64,000 bases of DNA, from contig NW_019091684.1 of assembly GCF_001949145.1 (NCBI RefSeq), positions 21,892 to 85,891 on the forward strand, read 5' to 3'. The position numbers and the translations under genes were made by a program. Below, piece by piece: positions 54,901 to 64,000 of the stretch. How positions within the stretch are numbered: position 1 is the first letter of the stretch; every line of letters starts with the position of its first letter. Origin of the DNA: Acanthaster planci (lineage: Eukaryota > Echinodermata > Asteroidea > Valvatida > Acanthasteridae). Under the pieces are notes generated by a model. The model searched no databases, was not told where the DNA came from, and was given only the letters and a program-made list of their open reading frames with translations.

Positions 54901-57729
54901 AATGAAGTTCATTAGGCTGGTGTAACAAATGTCCTTCACATGAAATGACTGAAGAATCTTATATTCAGGTGGGATAGGATATAAGTCCTCTGTACGTTGT
55001 TCCCAGCTAATGCTGGTACCCATGTGAACTCCTGGATGGACTGATGAGGCAACGAAGAGTAAAGTAGCTTGCTTAAGGACATAGTTTTGACCAGAAGCTG
55101 TAAAGGATACGACGTCTTTAAATTCCACGAGAGGAAACTTCCTTTTGAGTTGAGCTACACGGCGCACAGAACTTGTGCCAACTACACTGTCAACAGAGAG
55201 AGATAATCAATATAAACCAAGGAGATTTCCTGCTCTGTCATGGAGGACTGTGACTGTAAGCCTGGGAACCTGACGTTAATGATTGGATAACGGTGACGAC
55301 AAAAACAGAAACTGGAGTGATGATAGGTACAATGATAATGATGACGGAGAAAATGATAATAGAAATGATAATAATGACCGTGTCCAGGACGACTGTGATG
55401 ATGGATGATTAAATCAAAGTTGAACTCTTTTGATTGGTTTTAATTACAGGTTTTACTCTTAGACTGATTTATATTCATCAACACTGTACATGTACATGTA
55501 TAGTCAGTGCTTGTCCGGCAGGTTATGAAAAAGTCACAAGCTTACTCGGGTGGGAGTCAAACCCAAGACCGCTTGCTTACTAGTGCAGATGTGTAAGGTT
55601 TTGGTTGGATCTTGATTATTAGAAATATCGCTCTAAACAAATATCATTTCTAATGGAAAAATTCAAGGTTTTTGAACTGTTATGCACACAACCTCACACC
55701 TTGCGTGCATTATGCAACACATTTAACTTCAAAAGCAAAGGTAAATGGAACTCCCCCTCAACCATAAAAACAGGTTCTTTTATAAATTTGATTTTATGTC
55801 TTGTGCAAATGGCGTTCAGCCCCTGTGTGAACATGTTCTAATCCTCCAGCTTACCTGCCAGGTTGGAGGGTCTCTAATGTTCTCCCAGCATGCTTTGGGC
55901 TCAGGACCAAGGCATCATGGGGGTCATCTCGTCTGCAAAGACAAGGAACCAACACATCAGAGTCCCATGCATGCAGACGTGAAACACACAATGCAGACGT
56001 GATCTTCTGCTGCATAAAAGTGATGTTAAAATTCGAAAGGACTTTTCCAACCTCTATCCACCTCAACTGGTGTGTGTGCATTTACATACATATGTACATT
56101 TCAATCCCGGGAATAATCAGTCAGCTTTTGCAACACTCTTGGCTGTAACCAAGAAATTCTAACAGGGGTGTAAATCCCGAGGGTAGGTGGGGGTGGTAGA
56201 AGGACTTTCCCTCCCACTTTTTGACCAGGGGGTCAGGTTATTGAATCAGCCCGCCTCCCTTTTCATGGTGAGAAGAGGCAGATTTTGAGTATTTTTAAAA
56301 TTTCAAACAACCAATCGTTCAGGAAAAAAGAAAGAAAAAGTAAAAAGCTTTTGATTACAGTTTTAATGTAAGGTTAAGGGGTGTGAGGCAAAGAGGTACA
56401 CCTGCGTTATCATGAGGGGTGACCCCTGCCATCAGGTGGCGTCTTTTATTAAAGTCCCCTCCCCATTTCAAATTTCCAAAGCCGGGCAACTGTGATTTAA
56501 CTCATCCCATATTTCCCAGTCTCCGGTGCAGATTTGCGCCACTGAATTCAGAAAAAGTCAATCCTGATCAGAGAAACAAATTAATTCTTGGGTTCAGGAC
56601 TTCAATGCGGCTTGACCCGCTGTGCACATACTTGCAGACGGTAGCGATGGCCATTCCGTCCGGCAAGACAGATGGTAGGTCCTTCAAGGAATGGACAATC
56701 ATGTCAACTTTGTCGTCTGCTAGCGCCCTCTCCAATTCCTTGGTGAACAGGCTGGTCACGCCAATGTTGGAAAGCGGTTTGTCCTGGATTGTGTCTCCTA
56801 TTGTTTCCATGGTAACTGCAGAACAAGAATGTCATCAATCACCAGGGTCTTTTCATGCAAAATCTTAGACTTTTGTGGGAGAGGCCCATGGTCAATCAGT
56901 ACGGTTTAAAAAATTAATCACACACTCATGTACAGTCCATTTTTTTAATCTGTAATCTGATTTAATTATAATCTGTAAAATGTCCAAATTGTAGCTGTAC
57001 TTCTAACAGAGGTTATGCATTGCTGGCATCTCCATGTTGTCTCAGAGGCTGTTTTGTTATTTCAATTTACATGTAGCTACAACAAATGCACAAAAGGTTT
57101 AACGTTACTCGAGCCTATCCCAACAATACAAATTTCTTGCTCTCTGAGTATGCGTTAATGCATAACCTCTTTTCTGCAAGTCGTACATTGCCCTCGATTA
57201 AACTTGTGCATACTGAATAGGTCGCTGGGACAAAGCTCACATCTTTAAATGAATGTAAGATGAAAAAACCAAAATAAAAAGCAAACAAAAATATGCCCAC
57301 AACTTGCAAAAGGATGCCACTTGTAAGATGCCGATGTTTTTCTTACCAACATCGAACGTCTGGGTTGGGTACAGTTTCTGAAGCCGTTCTATCACCGTGT
57401 TGGTTTGAATCATTGCTAACTGAAAAAAGACATGTAAAATAGATATATATGAACTTGGAATTATTGTGCCAACTGTAGCACTGTCAAGACAGAACCCATC
57501 AAGCGCCCTCTCCCGTTTAAAGTGATTAACAACAACCAGGATGGTGTCTACGCGCTTAGGCCTACTCAATTTACATGTACAGTACGTCTACGTGGACCAA
57601 CGGCCTGCCATTGCCTACATGATTAACTGAATTAGGCCTACTCAGCCGCGCGCTACAGTCATTTACCTCGCTTTTTCGTGAGCCCACACGAATCACCTGC
57701 GGTATTTCACCAACCACCTCGTCAGCCAT
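51774..57729 (-). CDS. HMBS: Hydroxymethylbilane synthase (porphobilinogen deaminase), 362 aa
   Basis: Cytosolic haem-pathway enzyme joining four porphobilinogens into hydroxymethylbilane. Exons on the minus strand: 57729-57667, 57419-57347, 56815-56632, 55932-55855, 55186-55111, 54459-54346, 53900-53688, 53184-53089, 51965-51774. They sum to 1089 nt with matching phases; human HMBS has 361 residues. Active-site motifs seen: [24 protein letters not shown] with the Lys-Asp pair, [24 protein letters not shown], and GGCSAPVA with the cysteine that holds the dipyrromethane cofactor. The usual YAVGQGA is here YAPCQGA. A 569-bp N gap lies in the last intron, but phases across it fit without another exon. 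Diverges from ARCN1 by 457 bp. Confidence 0.95.
52384..52952. other. Assembly gap (569 N) in HMBS intron 8
   Basis: Gap between exons 8 and 9. A phase-0 exon could be hidden, but total length without it already equals the family. Confidence 0.99.
53089..53184 (-). CDS. HMBS: HMBS exon 8
   Basis: 32 codons: [31 protein letters not shown]. Matches LYLTGGVWSLDGS of human HMBS. Acceptor TTGTAG, donor GTACGC. Confidence 0.9.
53688..53900 (-). CDS. HMBS: HMBS exon 7 (cofactor cysteine)
   Basis: 71 codons: [48 protein letters not shown]. The GGCS cysteine is the cofactor anchor. The nearly invariant VGQGA is changed to PCQGA, which deserves confirmation. Confidence 0.94.
54346..54459 (-). CDS. HMBS: HMBS exon 6
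   Basis: 38 codons: [37 protein letters not shown]. Contains the conserved Arg residues of RGNxxTR. Bounded by CCCCAG and GTATGA. Confidence 0.95.
55111..55186 (-). CDS. HMBS: HMBS exon 5
   Basis: [18 protein letters not shown] then LVEFKDV, holding the Arg-Arg pair of the catalytic cleft. Donor GTATCC is chosen because the next exon starts RGNLNT in phase 0. Confidence 0.92.
55855..55932 (-). CDS. HMBS: HMBS exon 4
   Basis: [20 protein letters not shown] and the following TLQPG; equals the human REN-PHDAVVFHPK stretch. Phase 2 in and out. Confidence 0.94.
56632..56815 (-). CDS. HMBS: HMBS exon 3
   Basis: [43 protein letters not shown], ending in the split Lys codon before GTATGT. Contains the substrate-binding Lys-Asp. 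Confidence 0.95.
57347..57419 (-). CDS. HMBS: HMBS exon 2
   Basis: [18 protein letters not shown] then TQTFDV, matching the LARIQT...Y helix of the family. Acceptor TTTCAG, donor GTAAGA. Confidence 0.92.
57667..57729 (-). CDS. HMBS: HMBS exon 1
   Basis: 21 codons, [21 protein letters not shown] being the full product of the exon (start to phase 0), before GTAAAT. Short leader typical of the erythroid or short isoform. A second copy of this exon is at 59197-59259. Confidence 0.88.
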
Positions 57730-58186
57730 TTGCCCAATCTCAACTGTTCAGACTGAAATCGGAACCAAAAAGGAGACACTCAACTTGACCACCTGCACCT
57801 GCCGTAAACACGTGCTAGTATAGCACACGTCTCTGGCTTGCTATACGTCTGGGGTCCAGTCATGTGCTGAAGTTAACTGTACTTTGCCATATGCTGCATA
57901 TATTTCCTGTTATTGTATGGTAACAACCTCGGTCTCTATTAGAATGATCGCGGCCTCATAAATTACGTATAATGACTTTTCCCTTGTCACCTAAGTGCTG
58001 CTGAGTAGCACATCCTGAGAATAAGCTTGCTGCGCACGAACAGCGCCCAGCCCGCCCTCTTTTGACTGATTACGGAAAGTCTTGCTACGGGATACGTGGC
58101 CGAAGCCAGCGGGGCAGAAATCCGTGCAACCTGTTCCGATCCCAAATTGCATTTTCGAGGGAAGACTTTTCAGTAGATTTTCCACA
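57730..58186. promoter_or_regulatory. Bidirectional HMBS/ARCN1 promoter interval
   Basis: The 457 bp between the divergent start codons must hold both 5' UTRs and both core promoters. No clear TATA box was placed with confidence. The second copy (59260-59719) has TGACGTA (a CRE-like half site) at 59496, where the first copy has TTACGTA near 57963. Confidence 0.65.
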
Positions 58187-58189
58187 ATG
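58187..58189 (+). CDS. ARCN1: ARCN1 exon 1 coding part, copy 1 (ATG only)
   Basis: ATG followed directly by a GTAAGG donor, after the context TTTTCCACA. The codon joins in phase 0 to exon 2 (V-L-L-A-A-A). The same arrangement is repeated in the duplicate at 59720-59722. Confidence 0.75.
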
Positions 58190-61100
58190 GTAAGGAATTT
58201 ATTTATATTTGCGATTACCCATTGATTGGGACTGCATTACTGGGGAGATCTTGAGCCAAACGTGATTGTTTTGACGCTGAATATGGTGGATACATCAGCG
58301 CACACACCTGTCATCGTGGGCCCAGGCCCAGAGAATTTTTAAATGCACGACATCCGTCTATTTCCGACAGATGGCCTTGGACCGTTTTGTGTCACGCACA
58401 GTCATAGTGTACTCTCCACCAACATGACCAAGTTAGCTTGAGCAACTTTAGCCCAAATGCTCATAACATCAGGAATTTCACAATTTATAGGGCTGGTTCC
58501 GAGTTTGTGCCTTCTAACTATATCAACAGATTTGTCAGACATGTCGCACATCATTCTTGGGTCTGAGTTTTTCAGACCCAAGAATGATGGATTTGTAAGG
58601 TTTAGGCCTACAGTCACTTCGCCCCATTTCCACGTTGNGAGCATACAGTGCTTAGTAATATACGTTGGGTGGGGGCAAACCAGTTATATATAAAAAACAA
58701 ACAGCCATCAAGTCCGTGCAAGCCTACACAAATGCGTAATATTAATACGCTCATCACAAAAGTTCATTCCAGTTTTTCAAAAATTTCAAGACTGGCATGA
58801 CTGGCCGTTGCTGGATGAAATGAATCTCCTCCAGAAGTGGAAGTGTTTCTGCACAGAACGAACAGACTGTTGTGGACTTTTAAAAAGAGTGCGAAGTGTT
58901 AAATTTTGCCGAAAGCTGACCTGAATATGTATCAGTCATGTTTTTCAATTTCATTTTTAAAATGAAAAAGAATTACAATACACATCTGGCATAATATTTT
59001 GCCAACTGTAGCACTGTCCAGACAGAACCCATCAAGCGCCCTCTCCCGTTTGAAATGATTAACAACAACCAGGATGGTACCCGTCTACGCGCTTAGGCCT
59101 ACTCAATTTACATGTACATGTAGGCCTAGCCTACGGCCTGCCATTGCCTACATGATTAACTGATTAGGCCTACTCGGCCGCTGCAGTCATATTTACCTCG
59201 CTTTTTCGTGAGCCCACACGAATCACCTGCGGTATTTCACCAACCACCTCGTCAGCCATTTGCCCTGTTCTGACTGAAATCGGAACCAAAAAGGAGACAC
59301 TCAACTTGACCACCTGCACCTGCCGTAAACACGTGCTAGTACAGTACACGTCTCTGGCTAGCTAGCTAGCTTCGTCTTGAGGTCCAGTCATGTGCCGACG
59401 TTAACTGCACTTAAATTTGCCATATGCTGCAGATATTTCCTGTTATTGTTAGCCAACAACCTCGTTTTCTAGTAGAACGATCGCGCCCTCATAAATGACG
59501 TATAAAGACTTTTCCCTTGTCACCAATGTACTGCTGAGTAGCACATCCTGAGAGTAAGCTTGCCGCGCACCAACAGCGTCTAGGCCGCCCTCTTTTGACT
59601 GATTACGGAAAGACTTGCTGCGGGATACGTGGCCGAAGCCAGCGGGGCAGAAATCCGTGCAACCTGTTCCGATCCCAAATTGCATTTTCGAGGGAAGACT
59701 TTTCAGTAGATTTTCCACAATGGTAAGGAATTTATTTATATTTGCGATTACCCATTGATTGGGACTGCATTACTGGGGAGATCTTGAGCCAAACGTGATT
59801 GTTTTGAAGCTGAATATGGTGGATACATCAGCGCACACACCTGTCATCGTGGGCCCAGGCCCAGAGAATTTTTAAATGCACGACATCCGTCTATTTCCGA
59901 CAGATGGCCTTGGACCGTTTTGTGTCACGCACAGTCATAGTGTACTCTCCACCAACATGACCAAGTTAGCTTGAGCAACTTTAGCCTAAATGCTCATAAC
60001 ATCAGGAATTTCACAATTTATAGGGCTGGTTCCGAGTTTGTGCCTTCTAACTATATCAACAGATTTGTCAGACATGTCGCACATCATTCTTGGGTCTGAG
60101 TTTTTCAGANCCCTAAGCACTTCGCCCGTAACTACATCGTCCCATCCCCACTTCGCCCTATTTCCACTTGGCCGTCTGTGCTCGAGTGTGTTACAAGCGT
60201 GTTCAAAAAATGGTCAAGAGGGGAGCTCTGCAAACGACATGTAGTTATTATAGAAAACTCTACAGCATTAAATTAATGTCGACTGGGTTGTCCATTATGG
60301 TGAGTTAATGCATATGGTTGGACTAGCATCAGGGTTATTTCTCATCCTCTTCAAGTTTATTTCAAAGCCTTACACAGAATTCTGTTCACATCGTTCTGGT
60401 AACATGTCGATGCATCCAGACAGCTGTACCCAGGCGAATGGATAAAGCTCGGAGGGCAGGAAATGTTGTGGAAACATGCTCGCTTTAAGTACGAGCAAAA
60501 CAACCAAAAATTAAACTGAAGCGTTTACACGGTTGTCCACTGTCCAGTTGCCTGATAATATGAATTTACTTGGTTACTGATAAAGCTGCTGTAGGGAGGG
60601 ACCTTTTTATTGCTACGAGAATATCAAATCAGTGCTCTGAAATATGTGATTGCCGAGCTTTCGGTTACAACTGAGTACCTTTTTCAGGGCAAGCAGATAT
60701 TTCAAAGCACCGATTTGATATTATATTCTTGTCGTTATTCTGATCACGGTGCTACGCAGCTCTTCCATATTTCTCTGACCTTTTTATTGCTGTCTGGTTC
60801 CCAGACACAACAGATCCCTTCTATGTTTATTGTATCATGCTGACGCTCTTGCTGCATGCAGTTACATGTAGTACATTGCATCACAGACACTGAGAGCCAC
60901 TGTGCATGTGCCTCTCAGCGCTTCGACATTCATGTCTTATGGAGCCTTTCAGGTCACTGCAGTGACATTGAGACTATATCGATTAACCACTGTTAACCTT
61001 CAAAACGTGTTATGTGATTACATGTAACTCTGCATTTGGCTGTTTAGTAGAACGGTTACTGAGTTTCAGCTTTAGGATCCCTCCCCTGATTGTTCAGAAT

Positions 61101-63971
61101 ACATACCTGCCAACTGTTGCCATTTAATGGGAACTGTTCTGACTTTCAAGTTTTAAACGGTCTGAAAATGGGAATGTTCCAATTTCCATAAAAAAGGAAA
61201 AAAAATAGTAAATAAATAGAAAAGTCCCAGAAAAAGAAGGTGCTATTTGTGAAAAAAGACGTATCTTTTTTGCAAAAAAGAGGGCACTGTGTGCGGGGTC
61301 AAAATGGCAATTGCTACACCTACATGTACACACCAAGTGTGCAAACACCTTCAATTGTGGACTCCCTATTGTTCCTCTTTTGTTCATACTTCAACTTTTC
61401 CTGAAGACCTCCCATATGTTTTGTACACGTTTTCCAACCGTGGACGCTTCGGCAACCGTAGACCCTATTGTCCCCTATTGTTATAAGTCCACGATTTGGA
61501 TGTGTATACAAACTCATGTATATGTATGTAAATAGTTTGTCATGTGCAGCTGCTTAGGTTGCTATGTGCTCCTACAATGGGTGTCCCGATTTCTGACTTT
61601 CAGGCAGGTACGGGAATGGTATACATCCCAAAACGTGTACGACTCATGAAGCCACATCTTTTGTCTCCGCCCTTCCCAGGTGCTCCTCGCGGCTGCCATC
61701 TGTACCAAGAGTGGTAAGGCCCTCCTCTCCCGACAGTTCGTGGAGATGACCCGGGCACGCATCGAGGGCCTCTTAGCGGCCTTCCCTAAGCTCATGAACA
61801 CGGGCAAGCAGCACACCTTTGTGGAGACGGAGAGCGTCCGCTACGTCTACCAGCCCCTGGAGAAGCTGTACATGCTGCTGATCACCACCAAGACGAGCAA
61901 CATCCTGGAGGATCTGGAAACCCTGAGGCTATTCTCAAGAGTGGTAAGCTAGAAACCCTAATCTTCCTCAATCCTCCACAGTCCTTTGGATGGTTCGGAG
62001 GATTGGGGCTGAATGGTAAAAAGTCTTAGGTTAGGCCTTGTGTTGTTCATGCTCCGTCATGCATAAATTCAGGCCTAGTTTATATGTGAAAGCATCCATA
62101 CTGCTCTGGGATACCATTCACACTGAGACGGTGCTCACCCCTCGGAGGAACGTATTTGTCAAATAATGGAGGATTTTGAATGATTGATGCTGTGTACAAG
62201 TTTTTCCGTGGAGGCAGTTGGAGGAATTGAAGGTGAACTTTCTTATTTTTGCCCGTGAGGATAAAAAGGAAAGCTCTGAAATAAACCTTCATTAAATGTT
62301 AACGTCATTTATACTGACAAAGAATTATGTATCACTGTGTTTTATGTTTTAAGCCACATTTTGAAAAACGGGAAAGTTAGGAATGGAACCCAAAATAGTC
62401 TGGCACCACTCCATTCAACGGATAACAATGAATAAGATAGACTCTGGGAACAGGATAAAAACTGTAGCTTTGATGGCCTTTACCTTTTGCCTTGATGCTT
62501 TTTGAAATGTTCCAAAGGCACAGTGATTTTCTAATACCATACAAGGACCCCTTGTCTGATTTTTGTTCGGAAGTGAAAATTCTCTTATCTCACACACACA
62601 CGCGTCCACCATTGCCTCACCAAACTTCGTCCCCATCTTCAGATCCCTGAGTACTGTCGTGCCATGGAAGAATCCGAGATCCTGGACCACTCCTTTGAGG
62701 TCATCTTTGCGTTTGACGAGATTGTGGCCCTGGGCTATCGGGAGAACGTCAACCTGGCCCAAATTCGTACCTTCACCGAGATGGACTCCCACGAAGAGAA
62801 GGTGTTCCAGGCCGTCAGACAGGTGGGTGGCTATTAAACAAACCCGGTGCCCTCTGAAATTTGGTCTCCTTTGAAATTTGTCCTTTGCATGTAACAGGAT
62901 ATGAGCTCAAATTCCAGACACCAGGAATGTATATTTGAAACAATAGCAGAAATAGCTTGGATATTTCAAAGATTTTTTGAACATGTACACTGGCACCCGA
63001 CCACAGCTTGTTTGTATTTTAATAGTCAGTGTTAAGGCCAATAGTCTCTGCTCACAATCTTGCAGGGTCTTCACAAATCTTCCGATGTGCCAGAATCCAA
63101 TAGCTTATTTAGGGGGACCAATCTTGCAAAATGCCTCAAACCGCCTGGTTGATGTTGAAAATTGATGTGCATCAACAGGGATTTCCTTGCCTAAATTTGC
63201 ATCATCACAAAAGCCCTACAACCTCTAAACACAGTTTTTCAATCCATATTTGGAATTTTTCACAACTTCATAAACCAAACCAACCCTGGAAAGCCACTAG
63301 GAAAGGCACCTTACAAAGACAGACAAAAGGCAGACACCAGGTGCAGCGTGAGAATTCCATGGAATGTCCCCATTGTGTAGAACCTTCAAGAAATAAGACA
63401 GTATAGGCAAATCCAAGAAAACACGGTTACTGCAGGGGCGCCACATTTTCTCACATGTGTTCTTAAGCTTCAGGCCTTTTGGCAAGTGGCGGTTACCTCA
63501 GCCAAGAGGCGTGCAGAGTGCTGAAGTACATGTAAATACATCCCGTACAAAACTATGTATGTAAAATGCATCATCACAAGAAGCAGCAAGTGAATCAACA
63601 CACGCACGCACTCCACAGGTTTGCACTACACCTCCTGGTTCAAGTGACAACACGCTTTGGGTCTGTACTACACGCCTAATTCGTGTGGGCCTGCGTAGTA
63701 CCTCCGCAGAATTGGCCGTTAGTTCTGGGCACTGGATTTGTGTGTAAGGAATGTTTTCTTCTCTTGTTCAGACCCAAGAGCGGGAAGCTAAGCAAGAGAT
63801 GCAGCGCCGGGCCAAGGAGCTGCAGCGTAGCCGCCGGGAGGCGGAGAAGAGCGGTCGTAGGGGCATGGGCTTCAGCGGCGGCTTTGGGTCGTCCTCACGA
63901 GGCAGCGACATCACTCCCGTCGTGTCAGACCTTCCTGTGGAGAAACCTAGGCCCTCGGCTGCCCCATCAAA
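58187..63971 (+). CDS. ARCN1: Archain 1 / coatomer delta subunit (ARCN1), N-terminal part
   Basis: Delta-COP, a subunit of the COPI coat that drives Golgi-to-ER retrieval. Exons: 58187-58189 (ATG alone; duplicate at 59720-59722), 61680-61943, 62643-62822, 63772-63971. The ATG is followed at once by a GTAAGG donor, and exon 2 starts [20 protein letters not shown], the expected second residue onward. The longin-like N-domain is present through [20 protein letters not shown] and [15 protein letters not shown], then a charged helix [17 protein letters not shown] and a Gly-rich stretch. Near 216 residues of about 510 are in the window; the mu-homology domain is beyond the right edge. Very strong conservation with vertebrate ARCN1. 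Confidence 0.95.
58549..58589. repeat. Perfect 18-bp stem hairpin
   Basis: CATCATTCTTGGGTCTGA, 5-nt loop GTTTT, then the exact reverse complement. In the second copy (60083-60110) the assembly stops at this hairpin with an N. Confidence 0.95.
59197..59259 (-). pseudogene. Duplicate of HMBS exon 1
   Basis: Same 21-codon peptide as 57667-57729, with the ATG at 59259 and the GTAAAT donor at 59196. It lies on the far side of the first ARCN1 ATG and is separated from the rest of HMBS. If the duplication is real it is an orphan first exon; if it is a second haplotype it is not a separate locus. Confidence 0.6.
59720..59722 (+). CDS. ARCN1: ARCN1 exon 1 coding part, copy 2 (ATG only)
   Basis: Second copy of the ATG|GTAAGG junction, 1533 bp from the first. 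It is nearer to exon 2. One of the two is probably a haplotype duplicate. Confidence 0.7.
60455..60517 (+). pseudogene. Small fragment related to the sulfotransferase 3' end
   Basis: GGCAGGAAATGTTGTGGAA ... AAGTACGAGCAAAAC resembles 22637-22690 at about 80%. Only this short piece is visible, in ARCN1 intron 1. It may be a repeat shared by both loci. Confidence 0.45.
60615..60736. repeat. Imperfect inverted repeat in ARCN1 intron 1
   Basis: Left arm ACGAGAATATCAAATCAGTG is mirrored by a right arm ending ATTTGATATTATATTCTTGT. Arms are about 47 bp with a 30-bp centre. Probably a terminal fragment of a mobile element. Confidence 0.65.
61680..61943 (+). CDS. ARCN1: ARCN1 exon 2: longin-like domain
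   Basis: 88 codons from [18 protein letters not shown] through [40 protein letters not shown]. Phase 0 both ends. High G+C compared with the flanking introns. Confidence 0.97.
61944..63771. other. ARCN1 introns 2 and 3
   Basis: Apart from exon 3, only AT-rich non-coding sequence. No repeats of note and no recognisable frame. Confidence 0.6.
62643..62822 (+). CDS. ARCN1: ARCN1 exon 3
   Basis: 60 codons: [55 protein letters not shown]. Acceptor CTTCAG, donor GTGGGT (a non-consensus +3). Confidence 0.97.
63772..63971 (+). CDS. ARCN1: ARCN1 exon 4
   Basis: [20 protein letters not shown] (charged helix), then a Gly/Ser/Arg linker [14 protein letters not shown] and [12 protein letters not shown], ending in phase 2 before GTAAGT. 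Linker is less conserved than the preceding exons, as usual for this protein. Confidence 0.95.
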
Positions 63972-64000
63972 GTAAGTGTCAGTGGCGACGTTGACAGAAA

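Larger units (their letters stand above)
57468..58577. repeat. Duplication around HMBS/ARCN1 promoter, copy 1
   Basis: Matches 59001-60110 at an offset of about 1533 bp. Includes HMBS exon 1, the shared promoter and the ARCN1 ATG exon. A few percent differences. A single N occurs just beyond its end (58638). Confidence 0.92.
59001..60110. repeat. Duplication around HMBS/ARCN1 promoter, copy 2
   Basis: Partner of the preceding block; ends exactly at a single N (60110) in the right arm of the hairpin described at 58549-58589. Confidence 0.92.
58578..61679. other. ARCN1 intron 1
   Basis: Contains the duplicate promoter block, the sulfotransferase-like fragment and the inverted repeat at 60615-60736. 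No other exon recognised. Confidence 0.6.

Noticed and set aside
57991-58185. 64-codon minus-strand frame repeated at 59449-59718
   Set aside because: Antisense of the ARCN1 5' UTR and promoter; repeated only because the block is duplicated, with no homology.

Overview
The window is animal nuclear DNA: short exons (63-336 bp) with GT/AG borders, long AT-rich introns, dense short palindromic repeats and assembly gaps. Four protein genes are recognisable by reading conserved exons and checking that splice phases join. The repeat style and gene content suggest a marine invertebrate, most likely a non-vertebrate deuterostome (lancelet, hemichordate or echinoderm); the species cannot be settled from sequence alone.

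Layout, left to right. (1) 756-24001, minus strand: a nephrin (NPHS1) orthologue. The signal-peptide exon is near 24 kb and the Ig exons run leftwards; the FN3 domain, membrane segment and tail lie beyond the left edge. (2) 27220-45657, plus strand: a complete Kirrel/Neph (KIRREL) orthologue with signal peptide, five Ig domains, transmembrane helix and cytoplasmic tail. Twelve exons join into exactly 774 codons plus stop. (3) 51774-57729, minus strand: hydroxymethylbilane synthase (HMBS, haem pathway). Nine exons join into 362 codons plus stop. (4) 58187 or 59720 to 63971, plus strand: the 5' part of ARCN1 (delta-COP of the COPI coat), continuing beyond the right edge.

Two divergent pairs therefore sit back to back: nephrin<->Kirrel, with start codons about 3.2 kb apart, and HMBS<->ARCN1, about 0.46 kb apart. 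Nephrin and Kirrel proteins bind each other in cell junctions (slit diaphragm, myoblast fusion, neuronal adhesion), and mammals keep NPHS1 and KIRREL2 head to head. The arrangement here is thus a deep linkage of an interacting receptor pair. HMBS and ARCN1 share a housekeeping-type bidirectional promoter.

Accessory structure: two near-identical tandem duplications (nephrin Ig6 exon region, 3.9-7.2 kb; HMBS/ARCN1 promoter region, 57.5-60.1 kb), each copy ending at or near a single N and probably haplotype-assembly artefacts; three N gaps (12930-13481, 40216-40732, 52384-52952); tandem arrays that copy exon ends with their splice donors (13.7-14.0 kb and 40.0-40.9 kb); a dispersed 12-bp minisatellite; a tRNA-derived SINE; several foldback/MITE-like elements, two with TTAA flanks; and a broken sulfotransferase-family pseudogene with an inverted partial copy inside nephrin intron 1. 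No prokaryotic, viral or CRISPR content was seen.
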